Shown piece by piece: positions 54,108-63,067 of a stretch of 64,000 bases of DNA. The notes below the pieces were generated by a model, which worked only from the letters and a program-made list of their open reading frames with translations, was not told the origin of the DNA and did no database searches. The stretch lies in the NCBI GenBank assembly GCA_958295695.1, contig OY282363.1, forward strand, positions 682,001 to 746,000. The letters run 5' to 3'. Origin of the DNA: an uncultured Alphaproteobacteria bacterium (GTDB lineage Bacteria > Pseudomonadota > Alphaproteobacteria > SP197). Position 1 is the stretch's first letter; each line of letters begins with the position of its first letter. Position numbers and translations under genes: made by a program.

Positions 54108-54148
54108 ACGGCCCCCGACGAGACTCGGATGTCTGCCGGAGACGAGGG

Positions 54149-55432
54149 ATGGCCCAGCCAGCCGAAGCGTTGCCGACCGGGTACGAAGCACCCGTGAAGG
54201 ACCTCTACGACATGGGCGAGATCCCGCCCCTCGGCCACGTGCCGGAGAAGATGTACGCTTGGGCGGTCCGGCGCGAACGCCATGGCGAGCCGGAGACCGC
54301 CATGCAGGTCGAGGTCGTGCCGGTCCACGGGATCGACAGCAACGAGGTGCTGGTCCTCGTGATGGCCGCGGGCGTCAACTACAACGGCGTCTGGGCTTCC
54401 CTCGGCGTTCCGATCAGCCCCTTCGACGTCCACAAGGCCGGCTTCCACATCGCGGGTTCCGACGCCTCGGGCATCGTCTGGGCCGTGGGCTCCAAGGTGA
54501 AGCGCTGGAAGGTCGGCGACGAGGTCGTGGTGCACTGCAACCAGGACGACGGCGACGACGAGGAGTGCAACGGCGGCGACCCGATGTTCTCCACCAGCCA
54601 GCGCATCTGGGGCTACGAGACGCCCGACGGCAGCTTCGCCCAGTTCTGCCGCGTCCAGGCCCAGCAGCTCATGCCGCGTCCCCGGCATCTGACGTGGGAG
54701 GAATCGGCCTGTTACACGCTGACGCTGGCCACCGCCTACCGCATGCTGTTCGGCCACCGTCCGCACATCCTGAGGCCCGGCCACAACGTGCTCGTCTGGG
54801 GCGCTTCGGGCGGTCTGGGCTCGTTCGCGGTGCAGCTCGCCGCGACCGCCGGCGCCAACGCGATCGGCGTCATCGGCGACGACGACAAGACCGATTTCGT
54901 GATGTCCCTGGGCGCCAGGGGCGTCATCAACCGCGGCGACTTCGATTGCTGGGGCCGCCTGCCCGAGGTTTCCGACGCCGGGGGCTACGCCGCCTACATG
55001 AAGAGGTGCCGCGAGTTCGGCAAGGCGATCTGGGCCTTCACCGGCAAGGGCAACGATGTCGATGTCGTCTTCGAGCATCCGGGCGAGGCGACCTTCCCGG
55101 TCTCCTGCTTCGTCGTGAAGCGCGGCGGCATGGTGGTCTTCTGCGCCGGCACCACGGGCTACAACATCACCTTCGACGCCCGCTTCGTGTGGATGCGCCA
55201 GAAGCGCATCCAGGGCAGCCACTTCGCCAACCTGATGCAGGCGAGCCAGGCCAACAAGCTGGTGATCGAGCGCCGGATCGATCCCTGCATGTCCGAGGTT
55301 CTCGCCTGGGACGATATCCCTCGCGCCCACATGAAGATGCGCCGCAACGAGCACAAGCCCGGCAACATGGCCGTCCTCGTGCAGTCCCCGCGACCCGGCC
55401 TGCGGACGCTGGAAGACGTGCTCGAGGCCTGA
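54149..55432 (+). CDS. ccr: Crotonyl-CoA carboxylase/reductase
   Basis: A 427-residue MDR-type reductase that carboxylates crotonyl-CoA with NADPH and CO2 to ethylmalonyl-CoA, the defining step of the pathway. It has AAGVNYNGVWASLGVPISPF, HIAGSDASGIVWAVGSKVK, CNQDDGDDEECNGGDPMFS, and VLVWGASGGLGSFAVQLA (NADPH site); CO2-binding residues lie in the FEHPGEATFPVSCFVVKRGG stretch. ATG at 54149 with a GACGAGGG site. mcd follows 32 bases later. Confidence 0.95.
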   Translation: MAQPAEALPTGYEAPVKDLYDMGEIPPLGHVPEKMYAWAVRRERHGEPETAMQVEVVPVHGIDSNEVLVLVMAAGVNYNGVWASLGVPISPFDVHKAGFHIAGSDASGIVWAVGSKVKRWKVGDEVVVHCNQDDGDDEECNGGDPMFSTSQRIWGYETPDGSFAQFCRVQAQQLMPRPRHLTWEESACYTLTLATAYRMLFGHRPHILRPGHNVLVWGASGGLGSFAVQLAATAGANAIGVIGDDDKTDFVMSLGARGVINRGDFDCWGRLPEVSDAGGYAAYMKRCREFGKAIWAFTGKGNDVDVVFEHPGEATFPVSCFVVKRGGMVVFCAGTTGYNITFDARFVWMRQKRIQGSHFANLMQASQANKLVIERRIDPCMSEVLAWDDIPRAHMKMRRNEHKPGNMAVLVQSPRPGLRTLEDVLEA

Positions 55433-55464
55433 TCCGCGCGCGGCCGTCCGGAGCGCGAGGCGCC

Positions 55465-57123
55465 ATGACCGTTCTCGAAGACCTGATGGAGCGTTGCGCC
55501 GGCGCGCTCGCGGCCGCCGAGGGGCTGCACGACGCGGCGCGGCGCGGCGTGCGCGGGATGGTCGCCGGTCCCGGTGGCGGCGTCGAGGCCGGGCTCGTGG
55601 ACCGTCACCAGCACGCCGCCCACGGGCTGGCCTGGATGGCGACCTGTCTCGAGGGCCTGCGCCAGATGCTGCGCTGGGCGCGCGCTCTCGACGGCGCCGG
55701 GCGCCTGGGCGAGGTCGAGCGTCTCACGGCGCAGATCGCCTTCGGCGAGTATCTGGCCCAGTTCGCCGGCGGCGTCGCCATGAGCCAGGCCGAGATCGTC
55801 CGGCCCCACGACCTCGGCGTCTCCGACGGCGACCTCCACCGCTTCTGGACCCCGGACGTCGCCGTCCTGACGAAGGCCTCGGGCGACGGCCCGCGCCGCA
55901 GGCTCGCCGAGATCCTCGCCGCCGGCTGGCGCGACAGCGGCTTCGGCGAGGACGGCCTCGCCGGCGACCTCGCCATGGTGCGCGACCAGTTCCGCCGCTA
56001 CGCCGGGGAGAAGGTAAGGCCTTTCGCCCACCGGTGGCATCTCGACGACGACCTCATCCCGCTGGAGCTGCTGCGGGAGCTCGCCGGGCTCGGCGTCTTC
56101 GGGCTTTCCGTGCCCGAGGAGCACGGGGGCCTCGGCATGTCCAAGGTCGCCATGTGCGTCGTCACGGAGGAGCTGTCCCGCGGCTACATCGGCGTCGGCT
56201 CCCTCGGCACGCGCACCGAGATCGCCGCCGAGCTCATCATCAACGGCGGCACCGGGGAGCAGAAGGAACGCTGGCTTCCCGGCATCGTCTCGGGCGAGAT
56301 CATCCCCACCGCCGTCTTCACCGAGCCCGGCACGGGCTCCGACCTGGGCAGCCTCCAGACCCGCGCCGTCAGGGATGGCGGCGTCTACCGCGTCACCGGG
56401 AACAAGACCTGGATCACGCACGCCGCGCGCGCCGACGTCATGACCCTGCTGGCCCGGACCGACCCGGACGAGAAGGGCTACCGCGGCCTTTCCATGTTCC
56501 TCGCCGAGAAGCCGCGCGGCGACGACGCCGACCCGTTCCCGGCCGAGGGCATGTCGGGCGGCGAGATCGAGGTGCTCGGCTACCGCGGCATGAAGGAATA
56601 CGAGATCGCCTTCGACGGCTTCGAGGTGGAGGCGCGCAACCTGCTCGGCGGCGAGGAGGGCAAGGGCTTCAAGCAGCTCATGGCGACCTTCGAATCGGCC
56701 CGCGTCCAGACCGGCGCCCGCGCCGTGGGCGTGGCCCAGGCCGCCTTGGAGCTGGGTCTCGCCTACGCCACCGAACGCCGGCAGTTCGGCCGCGCCATCG
56801 CCGGCTTCCCGCGCGTCGCCAACAAGATCGCCTGGATGGCCGTGGAGACCATGATCGCCCGCCAGCTCTGCTGGTTCGCGGCCCGCGAGAAGGACGCCGG
56901 CAGACGCTGCGACCTGGAGGCCGGCATGGCCAAGCTGCTCGGCGCCCGCGTCGCCTGGTCGAACGCCGACAACGCGCTCCAGATCCACGGCGGCAACGGC
57001 TACGCCCAGGAGTACGAGATCAGCCGCATCCTGTGCGACGCCCGGATCCTCAGCATCTTCGAGGGCGCGGCCGAGATCCAGGCCCAGGTGATCGCCCGCC
57101 GGCTTCTCTCCGACGCCAACTGA
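55465..57123 (+). CDS. mcd: Methylsuccinyl-CoA dehydrogenase
   Basis: A 552-residue acyl-CoA dehydrogenase with the long N-terminal extension (about 160 residues) characteristic of Mcd. It oxidises methylsuccinyl-CoA to mesaconyl-CoA, passing electrons to ETF. Motifs: FGLSVPEEHGGLGMSKVAMC, TEPGTGSDLGSLQTRAV, GNKTWITHAARADVMTLLAR, YATERRQFGRAIAGFPRV and LQIHGGNGYAQEYEISRILC. ATG at 55465. With ccr it forms a two-gene unit. Neighbouring etfBA matches its need. Confidence 0.93.
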   Translation: MTVLEDLMERCAGALAAAEGLHDAARRGVRGMVAGPGGGVEAGLVDRHQHAAHGLAWMATCLEGLRQMLRWARALDGAGRLGEVERLTAQIAFGEYLAQFAGGVAMSQAEIVRPHDLGVSDGDLHRFWTPDVAVLTKASGDGPRRRLAEILAAGWRDSGFGEDGLAGDLAMVRDQFRRYAGEKVRPFAHRWHLDDDLIPLELLRELAGLGVFGLSVPEEHGGLGMSKVAMCVVTEELSRGYIGVGSLGTRTEIAAELIINGGTGEQKERWLPGIVSGEIIPTAVFTEPGTGSDLGSLQTRAVRDGGVYRVTGNKTWITHAARADVMTLLARTDPDEKGYRGLSMFLAEKPRGDDADPFPAEGMSGGEIEVLGYRGMKEYEIAFDGFEVEARNLLGGEEGKGFKQLMATFESARVQTGARAVGVAQAALELGLAYATERRQFGRAIAGFPRVANKIAWMAVETMIARQLCWFAAREKDAGRRCDLEAGMAKLLGARVAWSNADNALQIHGGNGYAQEYEISRILCDARILSIFEGAAEIQAQVIARRLLSDAN

Positions 57124-57201
57124 GCCCCCCACGCGGAAGCGCGATTGAAGCGGGCCGTCCGTCCGGTCAGGATGGTCCGGCGACCGTCACGGAGACCGGC
57201 G

Positions 57202-57943
57202 ATGGCCGAACTGTCGGGTTTCACGAATGCCGGCGACCGTCTCGGGTTGGCCTGGAGCGGCGGGCGCGTCGACACCGTGCTGGCCGTCTGGCCGCGCGAC
57301 AACTCGCCCAGCCCCCTGGCGCGGCGCGCCAACGGCCAGAAGCTCTTCGGCATCGCCGGCCTCGCGCCGGACCTCGCCATCGAATCGGTCGTCAACGGCG
57401 ACGGCGCGCCGACGGTTCGGTTCGCGCCCGACGGGCATGAGGCGCGCTGCGGCCTGGACTGGCCGCGGACCCATGCCGCGCCCGCGCGGAGGACCGCCGC
57501 GCGCCGCCCGTGGGGCGCGGAACTCGCCCGGGCCCTGCCGGTCCACGACTGGCCCGCGTCCAGGGCCTGCGCCGCGGCCCGGCGCGTTTGGCTCGCGGAC
57601 ATGCGCGACCTCGGCTTCGCGCTGTTCCGGAACGTCCCCACCGCGCCGGGGACCGCGATCGAGGTCGCGCGATCCTTCGGCTATGTGCGCGGGACCGACT
57701 GCGGCGTCCCGTTCGAGATCCGCTTCAACAACCGTTCGATCGACACCTTCGATCTGGCGCCGGAGGTCATGCCGGCTTTCTACCGCGCCTACCGCCGCTT
57801 CGCGGAGGCGCCGCGGCGGCCCGAACTCGAAGTCGCCTTCAAGGCCGGGCCCGGCGATCTTCTCATCCTCGACAACCAGCGGGTGCTCCACGGCCGCGGG
57901 GCCATCGTCGACAGGCTCGACGGCCTGTTCGCGGCTGCCGCCG
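57202..57943 (+). pseudogene. TmpA/gamma-butyrobetaine dioxygenase-like gene, internally deleted
   Basis: From ATG 57202 the frame resembles the gamma-butyrobetaine hydroxylase/TmpA family. The N-terminal zinc-like domain is present but its cysteines are replaced (RDNSPSPLARRANGQKLF instead of a CxxC type), with GHEARCGLDWPRTHAA following. The core domain begins GFALFRNVPTAPGTAIEVAR then YVRGTDCGVPFE, and jumps to IRFNNRSIDTFDLAPEVMPA. The intervening 100 or so residues that hold the Fe(II)-binding H-x-D are gone. The end VLHGRGAIVD is present. The product cannot bind iron normally, so this is a relic. Confidence 0.72.
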
Positions 57944-58318
57944 CACGACATCGGCTACTATGTCGGCCCCGGCGAGGCGGACGCCGATACGCGCCACGAC
58001 TGGGCTGGCGCCCGGCCCTTGGAGCCGTTCTTCCCGCCGGCGGCGACCGAATCGATCCGGCTTCACGTCGACGCCAGGCGCTGCTTCCGCGCGGTCGGAC
58101 CGGATTACCGCGGGAAGCTCTCCGGCGCCTCGGTCCGCTCCGTGGCGGCGTCACGTGGGCCGGGGAAGCCCGGGCCTTCGCCGGACGGGCGCCATGGCGA
58201 GGACGCGATCCGGATCCGCCGCTGGGACGGCGAAGGCAAGGATCCCGAGGTCCGAGCGCCGGGCTTCGCCCGCTACCGGCCACTGCTCCAACGCCTCGTC
58301 GCGGGATACGCGCCTTGA
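57940..58318 (+). pseudogene. TmpB/PhnZ-like HD-domain gene, 5' truncated
   Basis: In the next frame, directly after the dioxygenase relic, the sequence reads HDIGYYVGPGEADADTRHDW then AGARPLEPFFPPAATESIRL, RCFRAVGPDYRGKLSGASVR and RYRPLLQRLVAGYAP. This is the second part of a PhnZ/TmpB-type HD oxygenase (LLHDIGHL ... HDEAGARYLAPFFP); the N-terminal part with the first metal His is missing. In known loci tmpA and tmpB act together on 2-trimethylaminoethylphosphonate. The two are here collapsed into one out-of-frame block. Confidence 0.7.
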
Positions 58319-58463
58319 GTTTCCGGCCGCCCGCGGTCCTGTCCCGCCCGGACGGTCGCGCCGCCGGATTGTGTCGGCCGCCGGTCCGGGGTAGGACGCG
58401 CGCGGCGCCCATGTCACGGTCGTCCTCCAGTCGCGCCGGGTTCCCGGACGAAAGGGATCCGCG

Positions 58464-58661
58464 ATGAGCTGGCTCGCAATCGCCGCCACGATCCTTGTCG
58501 TCCTCACGGTCGCCGTGCTGTTCGTCGGCATCGGCGGCTTCGCGAGGGGCGGCGAATTCAACCGCAGGCACGGCAACAGGCTGATGCGGTTCCGCGTCGG
58601 CTTCCAGTTCGCCGCCCTGATCCTGCTGGGCGTCATGTTCCTGCTGGCGGCCGGGGGATGA
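58464..58661 (+). CDS. HIG1-domain twin-transmembrane protein
   Basis: A 65-residue protein with two hydrophobic helices (about 5-26 and 44-63) joined by the basic loop RGGEFNRRHGNRLMRFRV. This arrangement is the HIG1-type twin membrane domain common in Alphaproteobacteria, often beside the cobalamin adenosyltransferase gene, as here. In mitochondria HIG1 proteins aid respiratory complexes; the bacterial role is unsettled. ATG start and full length; the adenosyltransferase starts 52 bases later. Confidence 0.78.
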   Translation: MSWLAIAATILVVLTVAVLFVGIGGFARGGEFNRRHGNRLMRFRVGFQFAALILLGVMFLLAAGG

Positions 58662-58713
58662 CCGCGCGGCCGCCGGCGCGCGTTCGCTCCGGCTCCAATC
58701 CGACGGGATAGCG

Positions 58714-59289
58714 ATGGTCAAGCTAGACAGGATCTACACGCGGGGCGGCGACGGGGGCGAGACCTCGCTCGGCGACGGCCGGCGCGTCCCGAAACATGCC
58801 GCGCGCGTCGCGGCCTACGGCACGGCCGACGAGGCCAACGCGATCGTCGGCCTCGCGCGGCTCCATGCGGCGGGCGAGGACGACGCCATGCTGGCGCGCG
58901 TCCAGAACGACCTCTTCGATCTCGGCGCCGACCTCTGCACGCCCCACGACGGCCGGCGCGCCGCCGGCGCGCTGCGCGTCACGGCCGGGCAAGTCCAGCG
59001 TCTGGAGGACGAGATCGACGCCATGAACGCCGGGCTCGCGCCGCTCGCGTCCTTCATCCTGCCGGGCGGTTCGCCGGCCTCGGCGCATCTTCACCATGCG
59101 CGCGCCGCGATCCGCCGCGCCGAACGGCTGATGACGGAGCTTGCCGCCGCCGAGGAGGTCAACCCGGAGGCGGTGAAGTACGCCAACCGCCTCTCGGACC
59201 ACCTCTTCGTCATGGCCCGCCGGCTCAACGACGACGGTGCGGCGGACGTGCTCTGGAAACCGGGCGGGACGCGGGGCGGTCCCGTATGA
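58714..59289 (+). CDS. pduO: Cob(I)alamin adenosyltransferase, PduO type
   Basis: A 191-residue ATP:cob(I)alamin adenosyltransferase that makes coenzyme B12. It has KLDRIYTRGGDGGETSLGDG (ATP-binding N-terminus), AYGTADEANAIVGLARL, LPGGSPASAHLHHARAAIRR and NRLSDHLFVMARRLN at the end, all PduO-type. It would supply adenosylcobalamin to Ecm and any methylmalonyl-CoA mutase. ATG at 58714. Likely in one unit with the HIG1 gene. Confidence 0.93.
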   Translation: MVKLDRIYTRGGDGGETSLGDGRRVPKHAARVAAYGTADEANAIVGLARLHAAGEDDAMLARVQNDLFDLGADLCTPHDGRRAAGALRVTAGQVQRLEDEIDAMNAGLAPLASFILPGGSPASAHLHHARAAIRRAERLMTELAAAEEVNPEAVKYANRLSDHLFVMARRLNDDGAADVLWKPGGTRGGPV

Positions 59290-59304
59290 CGCGCGCCGGC
59301 CGCG

Positions 59305-59334
59305 TTGACACGGGGCTTGGCGCGGCCCTAGTTT
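59305..59334 (+). promoter_or_regulatory. Candidate promoter of etfBA
   Basis: A perfect -35 hexamer TTGACA (59305-59310) is followed after 18 bases by TAGTTT (59329-59334), or by CTAGTT with a 17-base spacer. The etfB ATG is about 80 bases further. The near-consensus -35 suggests steady, strong expression. Confidence 0.5.
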
Positions 59335-59415
59335 CCGCGCCTGCGAAATGACCGCGATCTCCCGTGCGTCATCTCCCCTTTTTCCTGTCACGGCGGTCGC
59401 CTGGAGACGGATGCG

Positions 59416-60165
59416 ATGAAGGTCCTCGTCCCGGTCAAGCGGGTCATCGACTACAACGTGAAGGTCCGCGTGAAGGCGGACCGGACGGGCGTCGATCTCG
59501 CCAACGTCAAGATGTCGATGAACCCGTTCGACGAAATCGCGGTCGAGGAAGCCGTTCGCATGAAGGAGGCCGGCGCGGCGGACGAGGCGGTCGCGGTCTC
59601 GCTGGGGCCCCAGCAGAGCCAGGAGACCCTGCGCACGGCGCTCGCCATGGGCGCGGACCGCGCCATCCATGTCGTCCACGACGGCGAACTGGAGCCGCTG
59701 GCGGTGGCCAAGATGCTGGCCGGCGTGGTCGGGGAGGAGGCGCCCGACCTCGTCATCCTGGGCAAGCAGGCGATCGACGACGACGCCAACCAGACCGGCC
59801 AGATGCTCTCGGGACTGCTGGGCTGGTCCCAGGGCACCTTCGTTTCGAAGGTCGACGCGTCGGACGGCGCCGTCAGGGTCGTCCGCGAGGTCGACGGCGG
59901 CCTCGAGACCGTGGCGCTCAGGATGCCGGCGGTCCTGACCGTCGATTTGCGCCTCAACGAGCCGCGCTACGCCTCGCTGCCCAACATCATGAAGGCGCGC
60001 AAGAAGGAGATCGCCCGGAAGACCCCGGCCGATCTCGGCGTCGACACGACGCCGCGGCTCAACACGCTCAGGGTCGAGGAGCCGCCGAAGCGCCAGGGCG
60101 GCCTCAAGGTCGGTTCGGTGGCGGAGCTCGTGGACAAGCTTCACAACGACGCTGGAGTGATCTGA
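59416..60165 (+). CDS. etfB: Electron transfer flavoprotein beta subunit
   Basis: A 249-residue ETF beta subunit. It opens [20 protein letters not shown], with [20 protein letters not shown], the AMP-site region [20 protein letters not shown], and [12 protein letters not shown] with the recognition-loop Leu. It binds AMP and docks acyl-CoA dehydrogenases such as Mcd. The last codon is followed one base later by the etfA ATG. Confidence 0.96.
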   Translation: MKVLVPVKRVIDYNVKVRVKADRTGVDLANVKMSMNPFDEIAVEEAVRMKEAGAADEAVAVSLGPQQSQETLRTALAMGADRAIHVVHDGELEPLAVAKMLAGVVGEEAPDLVILGKQAIDDDANQTGQMLSGLLGWSQGTFVSKVDASDGAVRVVREVDGGLETVALRMPAVLTVDLRLNEPRYASLPNIMKARKKEIARKTPADLGVDTTPRLNTLRVEEPPKRQGGLKVGSVAELVDKLHNDAGVI

Positions 60166-60166
60166 G

Positions 60167-61120
60167 ATGGCGATCCTCGTCTATGCCGAGCATGACAACG
60201 GCGAATTGTCGCCGGCCACGCTGAACGCGGTCACGGCCGCGAACCTGATGGGCGGCGACGCCGATGTCCTGGTCGCGGGCTCGGGCTGCGGCGCGGTGGC
60301 CGAGGCCGCCGCCAGGGTCCGGGGCGTGGCGAAGGTGCTGGTCGCCGACGATCCCGCGCTGGGCGCCCAACTGGCCGAGAACGTCGCGCCCCTGATCGCG
60401 GGCATGGCGTCCGGCTACAGCCACATCGTCGCGGCGGCGACCACGACCGGCAAGAACGTCATGCCGCGCGCGGCCGCCCTGCTCGACATCCAGCAGGTTT
60501 CCGACATCGTCGAGGTCGTCTCGCCCGACACCTTCGTGCGCCCGATCTACGCCGGCAACGCCATGGCGACCGTGCAGTCGACCGACGCCGTCAAGATCGT
60601 CACCGTGCGCACGACGGCTTTCGAGGCCGCCGAGACCGAAGGCGGATCCGCGACGGTCGAGGCGGCGCCGGGCGCCGCCGACGCCGGCCTCTCGACCTTC
60701 GAGGGCGCGGCGCTCTCCGGGAACGAGCGTCCGGAACTCATCACCGCGCGCGTCGTGATCTCGGGCGGGCGCGGCATGCAGTCGGGCGAGAACTTCGCCA
60801 TGCTGGAGGAGGTCGCCGACATTCTGGGCGCGGCCGTCGGCGCCAGCCGCGCGGCGGTCGACTCCGGCTATGTCCCCAACGACTACCAGGTCGGCCAGAC
60901 CGGCAAGGTGGTGGCGCCGGAGCTCTACATCGCGGTCGGCATCTCGGGCGCGATCCAGCATCTGGCGGGCATGAAGGACAGCAAGGTGATCGCCTGCATC
61001 AACAAGGACGAGGAGGCGCCGATTTTCCACATCGCCGATTTCGGCCTCGTGGCGGACCTCTTCCAGGCCGTGCCGGAGTTGAAGGCGGAACTGCGGAACC
61101 AAGGCGTCCAGGCCCGCTAG
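60167..61120 (+). CDS. etfA: Electron transfer flavoprotein alpha subunit
   Basis: A 317-residue FAD-binding subunit. N-terminal [21 protein letters not shown]-terminal FAD domain with [60 protein letters not shown] and [20 protein letters not shown]. It receives electrons from dehydrogenases and passes them to ETF-quinone oxidoreductase. Directly downstream of etfB, as usual. Confidence 0.96.
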   Translation: MAILVYAEHDNGELSPATLNAVTAANLMGGDADVLVAGSGCGAVAEAAARVRGVAKVLVADDPALGAQLAENVAPLIAGMASGYSHIVAAATTTGKNVMPRAAALLDIQQVSDIVEVVSPDTFVRPIYAGNAMATVQSTDAVKIVTVRTTAFEAAETEGGSATVEAAPGAADAGLSTFEGAALSGNERPELITARVVISGGRGMQSGENFAMLEEVADILGAAVGASRAAVDSGYVPNDYQVGQTGKVVAPELYIAVGISGAIQHLAGMKDSKVIACINKDEEAPIFHIADFGLVADLFQAVPELKAELRNQGVQAR

Positions 61121-61180
61121 TCCGGGACGGCGGCGGGCGTCGGGGCGTCCTCCGTCCCCGTTCGAAGGGAAAGGCTCTCC

Positions 61181-62056
61181 ATGGAGATCAGGAAGATCGG
61201 CGTGATCGGCGCGGGCGCGATGGGATCGGGCATCGCCCATGTCTGCGCGCTGGCCGGTTACGACGTGGCTCTGGTCGACGCGAAGCGGGCCTTCGCCGAG
61301 GCCGCGATCGAGGTGATCCGCGGCAACATGGAACGCCAGGTGCGCCGCCAACGCATCACCGGTGACGCCATGACGGCCGCGCTCGCGCGGATCGAGGTCG
61401 TCGACGGCCCCGGCGAGATGGCGGACTGCGACTGCGTGATCGAGGCCGCCACGGAGGACGAGGCGGTCAAGAAGGAGATCTTCGCCCGGCTTACGGAAAC
61501 GCTGAAGCCCGAGGCGATCGTCTGCTCGAGCACCTCGTCGATCCCGATCACGCGCCTGGCCGCGGCCACCGACCGGCCCGAGAAGTTCATGGGCATGCAC
61601 TTCATGAACCCGGTTCCGGTCATGAAGCTCGTGGAGCTGATCCGCGGCCTGGCGACCGACGGCGAGACCTTCGAGACCGTCCGCGACCTCGCTGTGAAGC
61701 TGGAGAAGGTCCCGGCCAACGCCGAGGATTTCCCGGCCTTCATCGTGAACCGCATCCTGCTGCCCATGGTCAACGAGGCGGTCTATGCGCTCTACGAGGG
61801 CGTCGGCACGGTGGACTCGATCGACACCGCCATGAAGCTCGGCGCCAACCATCCGATGGGACCGCTGGAGCTGGCGGACTTCATCGGCCTCGATATCTGC
61901 TACTCGGTGATGCAGGTGCTCTACGACGGCCTGGCCGACACGAAGTACCGGCCGTGTCCCCTTCTCGCGAAATACGTCGAGGCGGGTTGGCTGGGCCGCA
62001 AGACGGGCCGGGGCTTCTACGACTATGCCGGCGACGAGCCCGTTCCGACCCGCTAG
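61181..62056 (+). CDS. hbd: 3-hydroxybutyryl-CoA dehydrogenase
   Basis: A 291-residue NAD(P)-dependent dehydrogenase. The Rossmann motif is IGVIGAGAMGSGIAHVCALA; the substrate side has HFMNPVPVMKLVELIRG with the catalytic His and Asn, FPAFIVNRILLPMVNEAVYA, and HPMGPLELADFIGLDICYSV. It interconverts acetoacetyl-CoA and 3-hydroxybutyryl-CoA, feeding crotonyl-CoA to Ccr. In relatives it commonly follows etfBA, as here. Confidence 0.94.
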   Translation: MEIRKIGVIGAGAMGSGIAHVCALAGYDVALVDAKRAFAEAAIEVIRGNMERQVRRQRITGDAMTAALARIEVVDGPGEMADCDCVIEAATEDEAVKKEIFARLTETLKPEAIVCSSTSSIPITRLAAATDRPEKFMGMHFMNPVPVMKLVELIRGLATDGETFETVRDLAVKLEKVPANAEDFPAFIVNRILLPMVNEAVYALYEGVGTVDSIDTAMKLGANHPMGPLELADFIGLDICYSVMQVLYDGLADTKYRPCPLLAKYVEAGWLGRKTGRGFYDYAGDEPVPTR

Positions 62057-62097
62057 GCGGCCGTCCGCCGGCCTCGCCGTCCGGGCGGAGTAGGCTC

Positions 62098-63063
62098 GTG
62101 GCCGAAGAGTCGTTGCTCTACCTCCGTCGCCGGGACGTCCAGGGCCTCGGAATCGGCGCCCGCGACATCGTCGCCGCCATCGAGAGCCTTCTCGGGCAGG
62201 CCGCGGCGGGCGGGGCCTGGAACACGCCGAAGGCCCAGGTCCTGCCGGGCCGGGGTCGGCTTCACATGTCGATGTTGGCGTCCTCGACGGAACCGCCGCT
62301 CATGGCGGTGAAGTCGCTCGGCATGAATCCGGCCAACCCGCGGCGGGGTCTCGAGACCATCGGCGCCCTCGTCACCGTCTTCGACGGCGACAGCGGCTTG
62401 CCGCTCGGCGTCATGGACGGCGACTGGATCACCGGCGCGCGCACGGCGGGCCTGTCCGCGACCGCCGCCCACCGCCTGGGCCGCGAGGACGCCGGGACGC
62501 TGGCTTTCGTCGGCTGCGGCCGGCAGGCGCGCTGTCATCTGGAGGCGTTCAGCCAGCTCTTTCCCCTGAAGCGCATCCGCATGTTGGGCCGGCGCGCCGC
62601 GAACCGGGAGCGGCTGGCCGCGATGGCGCGCGGTCTGGGGCTGGAGGCCGAGGACTGCGGCGACGCCGCGACGGCGCTGGCGGGCGCCGACCTCGTGGTC
62701 TCGTCGGTACCCCACACCGCGCTCGAGGCGTCCTTCCTCGACGCCGACCTCATGGAGCCGGGCTGTTTCGCGGCCATGACCGATCTCACCCGGCCCTGGC
62801 ATGCCGAGAGCATCGCGCGCGTCGACAGGATCGTGATCGACGACGCCGAGCAGGAACGCTCCATGGCCGATCCCATGGTCGCGCCCGAACTCGTCGCGGG
62901 CGACCTCAAGGACCTCGCGACCGGCGCGATTCCGGGCCGGCGGAACGGCGGCGAGCGGATCGTCTTCGCCTTCCGCGGGCTCGCCCTGGGCGATCTCGCG
63001 CTCGCGGCGTTGTGCTACGCCAGGGCCGTGGAGCGGGATGTCGGCCAGCGCCTGGAGCGCTGA
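62098..63063 (+). CDS. Ornithine cyclodeaminase / mu-crystallin-family protein
   Basis: A 321-residue NAD-binding protein of the OCD/mu-crystallin family. The NAD motif is LAFVGCGRQARCHLEAF; other motifs are GVMDGDWITGARTAGLSATA and ADLVVSSVPHTALEASFLDA. Members cyclise ornithine to proline or reduce cyclic imines and other 2-oxo compounds. The substrate cannot be decided. GTG start at 62098; the preceding stop of hbd is 41 bases upstream. Convergent with the MFS gene. Confidence 0.83.
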   Translation: MAEESLLYLRRRDVQGLGIGARDIVAAIESLLGQAAAGGAWNTPKAQVLPGRGRLHMSMLASSTEPPLMAVKSLGMNPANPRRGLETIGALVTVFDGDSGLPLGVMDGDWITGARTAGLSATAAHRLGREDAGTLAFVGCGRQARCHLEAFSQLFPLKRIRMLGRRAANRERLAAMARGLGLEAEDCGDAATALAGADLVVSSVPHTALEASFLDADLMEPGCFAAMTDLTRPWHAESIARVDRIVIDDAEQERSMADPMVAPELVAGDLKDLATGAIPGRRNGGERIVFAFRGLALGDLALAALCYARAVERDVGQRLER

Positions 63064-63067
63064 CGCC

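Noticed and set aside
50714..57123. Very long open frames (over 1500 codons) overlapping ecm, ccr and mcd on both strands
   Set aside because: High GC removes stop codons; these frames run antisense or off-frame to well-conserved genes and carry arginine-rich chance sequence.
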